This document shows, one piece after another, positions 51,758-59,524 of a stretch of 64,000 nucleotides of DNA. Source of the DNA: Thauera sp. GDN1 (lineage in GTDB: Bacteria; Pseudomonadota; Gammaproteobacteria; Burkholderiales; Rhodocyclaceae). The translations under genes were made by a program, and so were the position numbers. The notes beneath the pieces are model-generated. The model was not told where the DNA came from. It saw only the letters and a list, made by a program, of their open reading frames with translations, and did no database searches. Position 1 is the first letter of the stretch. Each line of letters begins with the position of its first letter. The stretch is from assembly GCF_029223545.1 (NCBI RefSeq), contig NZ_CP097870.1:2728001-2792000 (forward strand), given 5' to 3'.

Positions 51758-53806
51758 TCAGCCAGTGCCATTGCCACTGCGCCCCAATTTGCGGTACAGG
51801 CGGTTGCGGCTGACGCCCAGCAGGCGGGCGGCGGCCGAGAGGTTGCCGCCCACCTCGCGCATCACGCGCTCGATGAGTTCGACCTCGAGCTGGTCGAGAC
51901 GGCGCGCCCCGGGACGGTCGGAGGCCAGCGCCAGGCCTTCGCCCGCAACCGGCGCCGCAGCCGGCCGAGGCAGGCACCGATGCGGGTCCCGCGACGTGTC
52001 CTCGGACGCGGCCGGATCGGACAGGAACAGCTCCTCCGGCAGATGGCTGGGCAGGATCTCGGTCTCGCCCTCGTCGAGCAGCGCGACCGCGACCCGGACC
52101 ACGTTCTGCAGCTGGCGGACGTTGCCCGGCCAGGAATAGCGCTCGACGAAGCGCATCACCTCCTCGCCGATGCGCACGCCGGCCAGCCCGGCATCGGCCG
52201 CCTCGCGCTCGAGGATGCGCTCCACGATGCAGCGGATGTCGCTGCGTTCACGCAGCGGCGGCAGGCTGACGGTGAGGCTGTTGACCCGGTAATAGAGATC
52301 CTCGCGGAACTCGCCGCGCGCGACCGCATCGCGCAGCACGCGGTGGGTGGCGCACACCAGCGAGATGTCGACCGGGATCGACTTCACCGAGCCGACCGGC
52401 GTCACGCAGCGTTCCTGCAGCACGCGCAGCAGCCGCGCCTGCATGCCGAGCGGCATGTCGCCGATCTCGTCGAGGAACAGGGTGCCACCGTGGGCCTGCT
52501 GGATCTTGCCGATCGCGCCTTCCTTGCGCGCGCCGGTGAAGGCCCCGCCGACGTAGCCGAACAGTTCGGACTCGATCAGCGACTCCGGCACCGCCGCGCA
52601 GTTGAGCGCCACGAAGGGTTTGTCGGCACGTGGCCCGCTGTTGTGGAAGGCGCTCGCAAACAGCTCCTTGCCGACGCCCGACTCGCCCTGGATCAGCAGC
52701 GGGATGTCCTTGCCGAGGATGCGGCGCGCCCGGTCGAGCGCGCGCCCGATGCCGGCGTCGCCGGTGGCTAGCGATTCCAGCGTGCAGCGCGTGCCGGCGA
52801 CGGCCGGTGCCGCACGCGGCGCCCGCGCCGCTTCCGCGATCCTGCGCGTCTCGCCGACGAAGGTGCCGATCTGCGGCCGCAGCGAGCGCAGCTGCACGTA
52901 CAGGTGCGAACCGTCATGGAGCACGAGGCGGATCAGCGCATCGCTCGAGTTCTGCGCGCGGTCGGCGATCTTGCCCAGGCCCTGGCGGAAGAGCTCCGCG
53001 AAGGAGGCACCGCCGCCCTCCAGGCGCTGCGCCAGCCATTCGCGTGCGATCGAGTTCGCCCCGGCCAGCACGCCCTCGGGCGTGACCGCGAGCAGGCCCT
53101 CCTGCAGGCTGCCGACGTACTCCGGCCGCTCGTGGAAGGCGACCAGGATCTCGTTGGCGAACTCGGTCTCGAACAGGCGCTTCTCGATCAGCTGAACGGA
53201 CAGCCGCACCAGCCCGAGCGAGTGGCGCTGGTGCATGCGCTGGTCGCAGGACACGTCGAACACACCGGCGAGCATGCCGCGCGGATCGAAGATCGGCGAC
53301 GCGGTACAGGACAGGAAGCCGTTGTGATCCAGGTAGTGCTCCGCCCCCAGCACCACGGCCGGCGCATTGGCGGCGATCGCGGTGCCGATGGCGTTGGTGC
53401 CGCGCGCCGCCTCGCTCCAGCACGCGCCGGGCTGCAGCGCGACGCGGTTGGCGCGATCGACGAAATCCGCATCGCCCAGGCTGTGCACGATCGTGCCCTG
53501 CGGGTCGGACAGCAGGACCATGCTGCCCGAGGCACGGATCTGCTCGAACACATGCTCCATGACGCCACTGGCGTGCTCGACCAGGCGTGCATTGCACTCG
53601 CGCACCTCCGCCAGCCGGGCGCGCTCGCAGTGCGCGCGGGCCTCGCGACTGGCGCTGTCGAGCCCGAGCTCCCGGCAGCGCCGCCAGGAATTCAGGATCA
53701 GCGCCGGCACGCCCTCGTCCGGACACTCGCCCTCCTCGAAAAAACGCCTGCGCGCGTACTGGAAACGCTGGTCGCGACCGGCGTCGACAGCGAATGACTG
53801 TCCCAT
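51758..53806 (-). CDS. AcoR-like sigma-54 activator upstream of aor
   Basis: The protein (682 residues) has a GAF-type sensor (about 60-200), a PAS-like region (about 220-320), a AAA+ sigma-54 domain with GESGVGKE, intact GAFTGA and Walker B GGTLFLDEIGD, and a C-terminal Fis helix-turn-helix (GGNLSAAARLLGVSRNRLYRKLG). There is no receiver domain, so it senses a small molecule directly, as AcoR-type activators of acetoin, alcohol and aldehyde genes do. It lies directly upstream of the aor operon on the same strand and is divergent from the cytochrome gene. It is a paralogue of the regulator at 61054-63099. Confidence 0.93.
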   Translation of the reverse strand: MGQSFAVDAGRDQRFQYARRRFFEEGECPDEGVPALILNSWRRCRELGLDSASREARAHCERARLAEVRECNARLVEHASGVMEHVFEQIRASGSMVLLSDPQGTIVHSLGDADFVDRANRVALQPGACWSEAARGTNAIGTAIAANAPAVVLGAEHYLDHNGFLSCTASPIFDPRGMLAGVFDVSCDQRMHQRHSLGLVRLSVQLIEKRLFETEFANEILVAFHERPEYVGSLQEGLLAVTPEGVLAGANSIAREWLAQRLEGGGASFAELFRQGLGKIADRAQNSSDALIRLVLHDGSHLYVQLRSLRPQIGTFVGETRRIAEAARAPRAAPAVAGTRCTLESLATGDAGIGRALDRARRILGKDIPLLIQGESGVGKELFASAFHNSGPRADKPFVALNCAAVPESLIESELFGYVGGAFTGARKEGAIGKIQQAHGGTLFLDEIGDMPLGMQARLLRVLQERCVTPVGSVKSIPVDISLVCATHRVLRDAVARGEFREDLYYRVNSLTVSLPPLRERSDIRCIVERILEREAADAGLAGVRIGEEVMRFVERYSWPGNVRQLQNVVRVAVALLDEGETEILPSHLPEELFLSDPAASEDTSRDPHRCLPRPAAAPVAGEGLALASDRPGARRLDQLEVELIERVMREVGGNLSAAARLLGVSRNRLYRKLGRSGNGTG

Positions 53807-53896
53807 AGTCCTCTCGTCTCCTCCGGGCGGCCTGGCCGCGATTCCCGCGGCCGGCTGCCTCGAATTTCTGGGTTCCACGATTCGCAACGTAGCACT

Positions 53897-53913
53897 TGAT
53901 CCGTCTCGCAACA
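53897..53913 (-). promoter_or_regulatory. Candidate activator site upstream of the cytochrome gene
   Basis: On the minus strand TGTTGCG-AGA-CGGATCA, one mismatch in the conserved arms from the motif TGTTGCG-N3-CGGAACA found at 55422 and 58573. It is 110 bases upstream of the -24 element, a typical enhancer distance. Confidence 0.6.
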
Positions 53914-54023
53914 AACGGCGTGCTCCGTTCGTCCGGCTCCTGAGCAGGAATCTTGCCAGCCTGAAAAATCCGCCCCGGACAGAAGCCCGCGCGGCTGCCG
54001 TTCCAGCGCGATTATCCCCCAGG

Positions 54024-54039
54024 TGGCACGCCGATTGCA
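54024..54039 (+). promoter_or_regulatory. Sigma-54 promoter of the cytochrome c operon
   Basis: TGGCACG-CCGA-TTGCA, a full match to the -24/-12 consensus, 52 bases before the cytochrome start codon. Confidence 0.92.
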
Positions 54040-54091
54040 GTTAGGGGTTCATCCGGAGGAACCGGATCAAGACCCGATTCGAACCACAGCC

Positions 54092-54556
54092 ATGAGGATC
54101 AACAAGGTGAAGACAAGAACCTTGACGGAGACACTGTTCAGCCGACTCGCCCTCGGTACCGCCACCCTCGGCATCGCTGCCGCCGCCACCTTCGCGCACG
54201 CGCACGGCGACGTCACGCCGCAGGCGGTGGATACCTCCAGCCTGAAGCCGATCGGTGAGGAATGGCTGATCGCCAACCCCTACCGCGACAACGCCGACGC
54301 CATCCGCATCGGCGACTCGGCCTTCAACCAGAACTGCGCGCGCTGCCACGGGCTGGGCGCGGTGTCGGGCGGCATCGCCCCCGACCTGCGCTTCCTGGAG
54401 CGGGGCGACGAGATGGACGAGTTCTTCATCGGCAGGGTGCGCAACGGCGTGACCCGCAACGGCGCGGTCTACATGCCGCCCTTCGAGGGCATGCTCACCC
54501 AGGAGGCGATGTGGGCGATCCGCGCCTGGCTGGAGACGGTCCATGAACAACAGTGA
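54092..54556 (+). CDS. Cytochrome c-550, PedF-like
   Basis: This 154-residue periplasmic monohaem cytochrome has a signal peptide (about 1-38, ending AHAHG), haem motif CARCH at residues 82-86, the typical GLGAVSGGIAPDLR and a likely axial methionine in VYMPPFEGM (M128). It resembles PedF/ExaB, the electron acceptor of PQQ alcohol dehydrogenases. The 14-base overlap with the next gene shows coupling. It is driven by a sigma-54 promoter. Confidence 0.9.
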   Translation: MRINKVKTRTLTETLFSRLALGTATLGIAAAATFAHAHGDVTPQAVDTSSLKPIGEEWLIANPYRDNADAIRIGDSAFNQNCARCHGLGAVSGGIAPDLRFLERGDEMDEFFIGRVRNGVTRNGAVYMPPFEGMLTQEAMWAIRAWLETVHEQQ

Positions 54557-55391
54557 TCGCCGCCGCTTCCTGCTCGGCGCCGGCGCCCTCGCCCTGCTCG
54601 CCGCCAGCCCGGTGCGGGCGGCGGCGGCCGAGCTCGAGTTGCAGCAGCCGGGCACGCTGCGGGTGGCGGTATATGCCAACTTCGCGCCCTTCTCGGCAGC
54701 CGGCAAGGGCATCGACGTCGCCCTCGGCCGCGCGCTCGCCGAGCGCCTCGGGCTGCAGCCGCAGATCGTCGAGTTCCCCGCCGACGAGAACATGAACGAC
54801 GACCTGCGCAACATGGTCTGGCGCGGCCACTACCTCGGCCACAAGCCGGGCGACGTGATGCTGCACGTGCCGGTCGACGTGAATTTCGCCGCCGCCAACC
54901 GCCAGGTGAAGATCTTCGCCCCCTATCACCTCGAGACCCTGGCCCTGGCGCGCATTACCGAGCGCGTGCCGGCGCCCTCGGGCTCGGCGACGGAGAGCTT
55001 CGCGGTGTTCACGCAGGAGCGCATCGGCGTGGAACTGGACACCCACGCCAGCGACTTCCTGCTCAACCTGATGGACGGCGCGCTGCGGCCCAATGTCGCG
55101 CACTTCCGCACCCTGGGCGAGGCTGCGGCGGCACTGAAGAAGGGCGAGATCGCCGCGGTGATGGGCACGCGCAGCGAGCTCGAGGCCGCGCTCGCGTCGC
55201 ATCCGGGCGTCGCCCTCGACACCCTGGCAATGCCCGAACTGCGCCTCGGCGGCTGGCCGCTGGGCATGGCGGTGAAGGCCGACAGCGCCGCGCTCGCCGA
55301 CGCCCTCGGCAAGGCGCTCGCCGACCTCCAGCGCTCGGGCGAACTCGCCCGCATCTTCGAGGCCGGCGGCGTCCGCCATCGCCTGCCGTGA
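54543..55391 (+). CDS. Quinoprotein dehydrogenase-associated substrate-binding-like protein
   Basis: This 282-residue periplasmic protein has a signal peptide with RRRFLLGAGALALLAASPVRA and the fold of amino-acid ABC binding proteins (GTLRVAVYANFAPFSAAGKGIDVALGRALAERLG). No ABC permease is nearby. Members of the MoxJ/XoxJ/PedG group accompany PQQ dehydrogenases; structural work on XoxJ suggests help in activating the dehydrogenase. The gene overlaps the cytochrome gene by 14 bases and is convergent with the Cache-protein gene. Confidence 0.88.
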   Translation: MNNSDRRRFLLGAGALALLAASPVRAAAAELELQQPGTLRVAVYANFAPFSAAGKGIDVALGRALAERLGLQPQIVEFPADENMNDDLRNMVWRGHYLGHKPGDVMLHVPVDVNFAAANRQVKIFAPYHLETLALARITERVPAPSGSATESFAVFTQERIGVELDTHASDFLLNLMDGALRPNVAHFRTLGEAAAALKKGEIAAVMGTRSELEAALASHPGVALDTLAMPELRLGGWPLGMAVKADSAALADALGKALADLQRSGELARIFEAGGVRHRLP

Positions 55392-55400
55392 GCAATGGAA

Positions 55401-55438
55401 CGTTCCGGAGCGCAACGAATGTGTTGCGTTCCGGAACA
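55401..55438. promoter_or_regulatory. Head-to-head pair of the 17-bp activator motif
   Basis: TGTTGCG-TTC-CGGAACA lies at 55422-55438, and its inverted partner at 55401-55417 reads CGTTGCG-CTC-CGGAACG on the minus strand. Together they make an almost perfect 15-base inverted repeat in the gap between two convergent genes. It could be a binding-site pair or a terminator hairpin; the match to the promoter-linked copy at 58573 supports the former. Confidence 0.55.
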
Positions 55439-55450
55439 AGCGCCTGCTCC

Positions 55451-56311
55451 CTATTCCAGGTAATGCCCCACGCCGATCAGCGAACGCCCGTCGCGACGCA
55501 CGTACGAGCGCTTGTGCTCGACCACGTTCGTCACCGGGTTGCGCCAGACGTAGTCCACCGTCGCCTCGTCCGCGGACTGCAGTTTGGCGATCATCTCCGC
55601 CACCAGCGCGTTGCCCGCGGCATCGCGCAGGCCGAGTGCGTCCGTGTCCGATAGCGCCGGATTCATCCCCATCGCCTCGAAGCGGCCGCTGTCCATGTCC
55701 ACCATGAACACATAGAGATCGTCCCTGACGAACTCGCCGCGCCGATCGTTGAAGCGCGCCGCAGCGGCGGCATGGCCCTCGCTGCGCGCCAGTGTCACCG
55801 CGCGCTCGAGCATCGCACGCGCATCGTCGGCGCTGGCGCGCGGCGCCGAATAGCCCACGCCGAGCACGTAGCTGCCGTGCTTGCGCACGTAGCTCACCTT
55901 GGGCTCGACCTTGTTCGTCACCCGGTTCAGCCACATGTAGCGCACCGTCGCCTCCGGGCTGACGCGGGTGCGGTCGATCATCTCGCGGAACAGCGGGTTG
56001 CCGGCGGCATCGGTGGTGTTGAGCACGGTGAGGCCGACCAGGGCCTCGGGAGCCGCGCCGCTGGCGTGATAGACGCCCTTGTCGTCGATCACGAACACGT
56101 ACAGGTCCTTGCGCACGAACTCGCCCTTGCGGTCGTTGAAGGCGGCGAAGGCGCGCTCGGGGCCGTTCGCGTCCATGTACTTCACCGCCTGCTCGAACAG
56201 CGTGCGCGCCTCCAGCGGCGTGGCGCGCTCGCCGGCGTGAACGGCCAGGCTGGCCAGGGTGGTGAAGGCCACCGCTGCCAGGATCTTGGTCTTCGGGAAA
56301 TGCTTCATCAT
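55451..56311 (-). CDS. Secreted tandem Cache-domain protein
   Basis: The protein (286 residues) has a signal peptide (about 1-26, ending AVHA) and two repeated sCache-like domains, about 30-155 and 160-286. They share FNDRKGEFVRKDLYVFVID / FNDRRGEFVRDDLYVFMVD and SYVRKHGSYVLGVGYS / SYVRRDGRSLIGVGHYL. There is no membrane anchor or signalling domain. Cache domains bind small ligands in sensors, so this may be a free ligand-binding protein for the quinoprotein system. GGAG is five bases before the first of two adjacent ATG codons. Confidence 0.85.
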   Translation of the reverse strand: MMKHFPKTKILAAVAFTTLASLAVHAGERATPLEARTLFEQAVKYMDANGPERAFAAFNDRKGEFVRKDLYVFVIDDKGVYHASGAAPEALVGLTVLNTTDAAGNPLFREMIDRTRVSPEATVRYMWLNRVTNKVEPKVSYVRKHGSYVLGVGYSAPRASADDARAMLERAVTLARSEGHAAAAARFNDRRGEFVRDDLYVFMVDMDSGRFEAMGMNPALSDTDALGLRDAAGNALVAEMIAKLQSADEATVDYVWRNPVTNVVEHKRSYVRRDGRSLIGVGHYLE

Positions 56312-56410
56312 CGGAACTCCATGGTTGCAGACATGCGCGGCTCGGGAACCGGTTCGCCTCGGGTTCGCGCCGAGTTCGAATCCGCTACGCGGCGCCGCGC
56401 GCAATGCAAT

Positions 56411-56440
56411 GCGGCCCGGGCGCTGCTGCGTCCGGGCCGC
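56411..56440 (-). terminator. Hairpin after the PQQ dehydrogenase gene
   Basis: GCGGCCCGG (56411-56419) pairs with CCGGGCCGC (56432-56440) in the 186-base gap before the Cache gene. No T-run follows, so attenuation rather than termination is possible. Confidence 0.4.
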
Positions 56441-56497
56441 CGCTTCGGGCCGTGGCACCGCCGCACAGGCGGGCCACGGCATCAGCCCCGTGTCGGG

Positions 56498-58306
56498 TCA
56501 GCTCTCGTGCAGCTTGAATACCCAGACGGTGCCGCCCTGCTCGAGGTAGTTCACGCGCTTGGCGACGTCGCCACCCCACAGCGGCACCGCACCGCCCCAG
56601 CCGGACACGACGGCGACGTACTGCTCGCCATCGGCTTCCCAGGTCACCGGCGGCGCGATCACGCCCGAGCCGGTCTGGAACTGCCAGACTTCCTCGCCCG
56701 TCTTCGCGTTCACCGCCTTCAGGAAGCCCTCGGGCGTGCCGTAGAACACCAGGTTGCCGCCGGTGGTGAGCACGCCGCCCCACAGCGGCGCATTGTTCTT
56801 GAGCTCCCACACGATCTTGCCGCTCACCGGATCGACCGCGCGCATCGCGCCGATGTAGTCCTCGTACAGCGGCTTGATGGTGAAGCCCGCGCCCAGGTAG
56901 GCGGCGCCGCGCTTGTAGCTCACCGGCTCGTTCCAGATGTCCATGCCCCACTCGTTGGCCGGCACGTAGAACAGGCCGGTCTCCGGGCTGAATGCCATCG
57001 GCATCTGGTTCTTGCCGCCGAGGAAGCCCGGCGCGGTGAACACCGACTTGCCCTTGCCGCCCTCGACCGCGCCGCCGCCTTCGGTGAAGGGGTTGCCGGG
57101 GCGCTTGGTGTCGTCGTAGATCGGCCGCCCGGTCTGCATGTCGATGCCCTTGGCCCAGTCGACGCGGGTCACGAACGGGAAGGCGTTGAGCAGCTTGCCG
57201 TTGCTGCGGTCATTGACGAAGAAGAAGCCGTTGCGGTCGGCCTTGCCGCCGGCCTTCACCAGCTGGCCGGTCTTCGGGTCCTTGTACTCGAAGGAGATGA
57301 ATTCGTTCACCCCGTCGAAGTCCCAGCCGTCGTGCGGCGTGTTCTGGTAGTGCCAGACGATCTTGCCGGTATCGGGGTCGACCGCGACCGTGGACGAGGA
57401 ATACAGGTTGTCGCCCGGGCGTAGCCAGGAGTTCCACGGCGCCGGGTTCCCCGTGCCCATGAAGATCAGGTCGACATCGGGGTCGTAGTAGGCGGTCTGC
57501 CAGGTCGCCGCGCCGCCGGCCTTCCACAGGTCGCCCGGCCAGCTGGCGTTGGTCGTGCCGGAGATGCCGTTCTCGATCTCCTTGCCGTCCTTGTCGTACC
57601 TGTAGCCCATGTGGCCCTCGACCACCGGACGCACCCAGACCTTCTTGCCGGTCTTGGCGTCACGCGCCTCGACGCGGCCGATGACGCCGAACTCGCCGCC
57701 CGACACGCCGGAGATGATCAGGCCCTTGACGATCTGCGGCGCCGCGGTCATCGAGTAGCCGGCCTTGTAGTCGTCGACCTTCTCGCGCCAGACGACCTTG
57801 CCGGTGTCCTTGTTGAGCGCGACGAGCTGGGCGTCGAGGGTGCCGAAGATCACCAGGTCGCCATAGATGGCAGCGCCACGGTTGATCACGTCGCAGCAGG
57901 GCATGATGCCCTCGGGCAGGCGATGCTCGTACTTCCACAGCTTGGCGCCGGTCTTCGCGTCGAGCGCGTAGATGCGGCTGTACGAGCCGGTCACGTACAT
58001 CTTGCCGTCGTGGATCAGCGGCTGCGACTGCTGGCCGCGCTGCTTCTCGCCGCCGAAGGAGAATGCCCACGCCGGCACCAGGTTCTTCACCGTCTCGGTG
58101 TTGACCTTGGCAAGCGGGCTGTAGCGCTGGCCCTTGGTGCCGAGGCCGTTGGTGACGACGTCCTGGGTCGTCTCGGCATCCTTCAGGATGTCCTCGTCGG
58201 TCACGCTGGCCGCCAGGGCGCTGCCCGCAGTACCGAAACCCGCGATCGCGATGGCGACCGCGCTCAGCATGGCGGGCAGGTGCTGCCGCCGGGTGTGCTT
58301 CTTCAT
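56498..58306 (-). CDS. PQQ-dependent alcohol dehydrogenase, predicted lanthanide type
   Basis: This 602-residue periplasmic eight-bladed quinoprotein has a signal peptide (about 1-33). The vicinal disulfide is C137-C138 ([10 protein letters not shown]). Metal ligands are E205 (SGGEFG) and N287 ([10 protein letters not shown]), and the catalytic base is D329 in HDGWDFDG. D331, two residues after the base, is the extra aspartate of lanthanide-dependent XoxF and PedH; calcium enzymes have Ala or Ser there. The overall type is closest to ExaA/PedE/PedH ethanol dehydrogenases. AGGAGGAG precedes the ATG at 58306, and a sigma-54 promoter lies 85 bases upstream. Confidence 0.93.
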   Translation of the reverse strand: MKKHTRRQHLPAMLSAVAIAIAGFGTAGSALAASVTDEDILKDAETTQDVVTNGLGTKGQRYSPLAKVNTETVKNLVPAWAFSFGGEKQRGQQSQPLIHDGKMYVTGSYSRIYALDAKTGAKLWKYEHRLPEGIMPCCDVINRGAAIYGDLVIFGTLDAQLVALNKDTGKVVWREKVDDYKAGYSMTAAPQIVKGLIISGVSGGEFGVIGRVEARDAKTGKKVWVRPVVEGHMGYRYDKDGKEIENGISGTTNASWPGDLWKAGGAATWQTAYYDPDVDLIFMGTGNPAPWNSWLRPGDNLYSSSTVAVDPDTGKIVWHYQNTPHDGWDFDGVNEFISFEYKDPKTGQLVKAGGKADRNGFFFVNDRSNGKLLNAFPFVTRVDWAKGIDMQTGRPIYDDTKRPGNPFTEGGGAVEGGKGKSVFTAPGFLGGKNQMPMAFSPETGLFYVPANEWGMDIWNEPVSYKRGAAYLGAGFTIKPLYEDYIGAMRAVDPVSGKIVWELKNNAPLWGGVLTTGGNLVFYGTPEGFLKAVNAKTGEEVWQFQTGSGVIAPPVTWEADGEQYVAVVSGWGGAVPLWGGDVAKRVNYLEQGGTVWVFKLHES

Positions 58307-58390
58307 CTTCGACTCCTCCTCGTGTCTCTCTTGCCTGTTGTGTGGTGGCATGGGCTCCGGCACCGCTGCGGCACCGGACGGGAGGCAAAC

Positions 58391-58406
58391 TGCAATCGCC
58401 ATGCCA
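58391..58406 (-). promoter_or_regulatory. Sigma-54 promoter of the PQQ dehydrogenase
   Basis: Minus strand TGGCATG-GCGA-TTGCA, one mismatch to the consensus, 84 bases before the start codon. Confidence 0.8.
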
Positions 58407-58572
58407 CAGCACGACTGCCATGCGCCTGGGGCGCGGCGCGAGACCAGGGCTGGCGCGGCCCGCAGCGAGGTACGGGGCAGGCGCGAGCCGTCGGCGAACG
58501 GGGCGGCCATTGCGCCGGGTTGCTCCAGCCGCAGCGCAAGGAGCTGTGCGCAACGGAGCGGCGGAGCAGAAA

Positions 58573-58589
58573 TGTTGCGCTTCGGAACA
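58573..58589 (+). promoter_or_regulatory. Candidate AcoR-like activator site
   Basis: TGTTGCG-CTT-CGGAACA, identical in both arms to the copy at 55422. It is 166 bases from the minus-strand promoter and 42 bases from the plus-strand one, so it suits the dehydrogenase promoter better. Confidence 0.65.
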
Positions 58590-58631
58590 AGGTTCATCCG
58601 GCCGACGAAGGCCGGTCCGGCCCTCGAGTGC

Positions 58632-58647
58632 TGGCACGACGATTGCA
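58632..58647 (+). promoter_or_regulatory. Sigma-54 promoter of the SoxYZ-like operon
   Basis: TGGCACG-ACGA-TTGCA, a full consensus match, 64 bases before the start codon. Confidence 0.92.
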
Positions 58648-58711
58648 CTGGTTCAGCAGCCAGATCCGGTGCGGGCGGATCCCCGCCGGCCCGGCCTTAC
58701 AGGACCACACC

Positions 58712-59524
58712 ATGACACCACCCGGTTCGGCCCGGCGCCTGCTGGCGGCGGGAATCGCTGCACTGTTCACATGCGCCGCCCCCATTGCCCCTGCGCACGC
58801 GGACAGCGGCGCGAGCCCGGCAGAGATCGCGGACCCGCTCGAGTCGCCACGCTGGGGCGACATGCGCAGGGCGTTCTTCGACGGCCAGGCGGTGGTGTTC
58901 GACGCCCGCGTCAGGCTCAGCGCCCCCGCGGTGGCGGAAGACCCGCTCAACGTGCCGATCACCGTCGACGCCACGGCGCTGCCCGGCGTGGAGGAGATGA
59001 TCGTGTTCGCCGACTTCAACCCGATCGTGAAGGCACTGCGCTTCGAGCCGGGTGCGGCACGCGCCAGCCTCGGCTTCCGGCTCAAGCTGCAGCAGTCCTC
59101 GCCGGTCCGCGTCGCGGCGAGGACTGCCGACGGCATGTGGCGCGTCGGCGGCGCCTGGGTCACCACCACCGGCGGCGGCTGCACCCTGCCCTCGCTCGGC
59201 TCCGGCTCGCCGGAATGGCAGGAGCGCCTCAACGAGGTCAATGGCCGCCTGTGGCCACGCATCGGCGGCGGCGAACGGCTGCGCATGCGCATCATCCACC
59301 CGATGGACACCGGACTGGCGGCAGGCATCCCGGCCTTCCACATCGAGGACATCGTGGTCACCGACGCGTCGGGCCAGGTCCTGAGCCGCATCCAGCCACT
59401 CGAACCGGTCGCGGAGAACCCGAGCTTCACGCTCGACTTCGCTGCGGTCGCCCCCGGGGAACGCCTGCACCTCGGCGGCCGCGACAACAACGGCAACCCC
59501 ATCGACGCCTGGGTGACGCGATGA
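58712..59524 (+). CDS. Quinoprotein dehydrogenase-associated SoxYZ-like carrier
   Basis: This 270-residue periplasmic protein has a signal peptide (about 1-30, ending AHA). The first half resembles SoxY (PLNVPITVDATALPGVEEMIVFADFNP) with a conserved cysteine at C157 in TTTGGGCTLPS; the second half resembles SoxZ (IIHPMDTGLAAG...IPAFHIEDIVV and the end). Such fusions occur only near PQQ dehydrogenases and relay-type metallohydrolases; the group they carry is unknown. Its stop overlaps the next start by four bases (ATGA). Confidence 0.88.
   Translation: MTPPGSARRLLAAGIAALFTCAAPIAPAHADSGASPAEIADPLESPRWGDMRRAFFDGQAVVFDARVRLSAPAVAEDPLNVPITVDATALPGVEEMIVFADFNPIVKALRFEPGAARASLGFRLKLQQSSPVRVAARTADGMWRVGGAWVTTTGGGCTLPSLGSGSPEWQERLNEVNGRLWPRIGGGERLRMRIIHPMDTGLAAGIPAFHIEDIVVTDASGQVLSRIQPLEPVAENPSFTLDFAAVAPGERLHLGGRDNNGNPIDAWVTR

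Larger units (their letters stand above)
58307..58711. other. Divergent control region between PQQ dehydrogenase and SoxYZ-like operon
   Basis: These 405 bases contain no gene that I support. They hold two sigma-54 promoters in opposite directions (58391 minus, 58632 plus) and one activator motif (58573) between them. The remainder is GC-rich without clear structure. Confidence 0.75.

Noticed and set aside
53881..53890. Second activator half-site TTCGCAACGT near the cytochrome promoter
   Set aside because: Only one arm (CGTTGCG on the minus strand) fits; the other arm is displaced by two bases, so it is not counted as a site.
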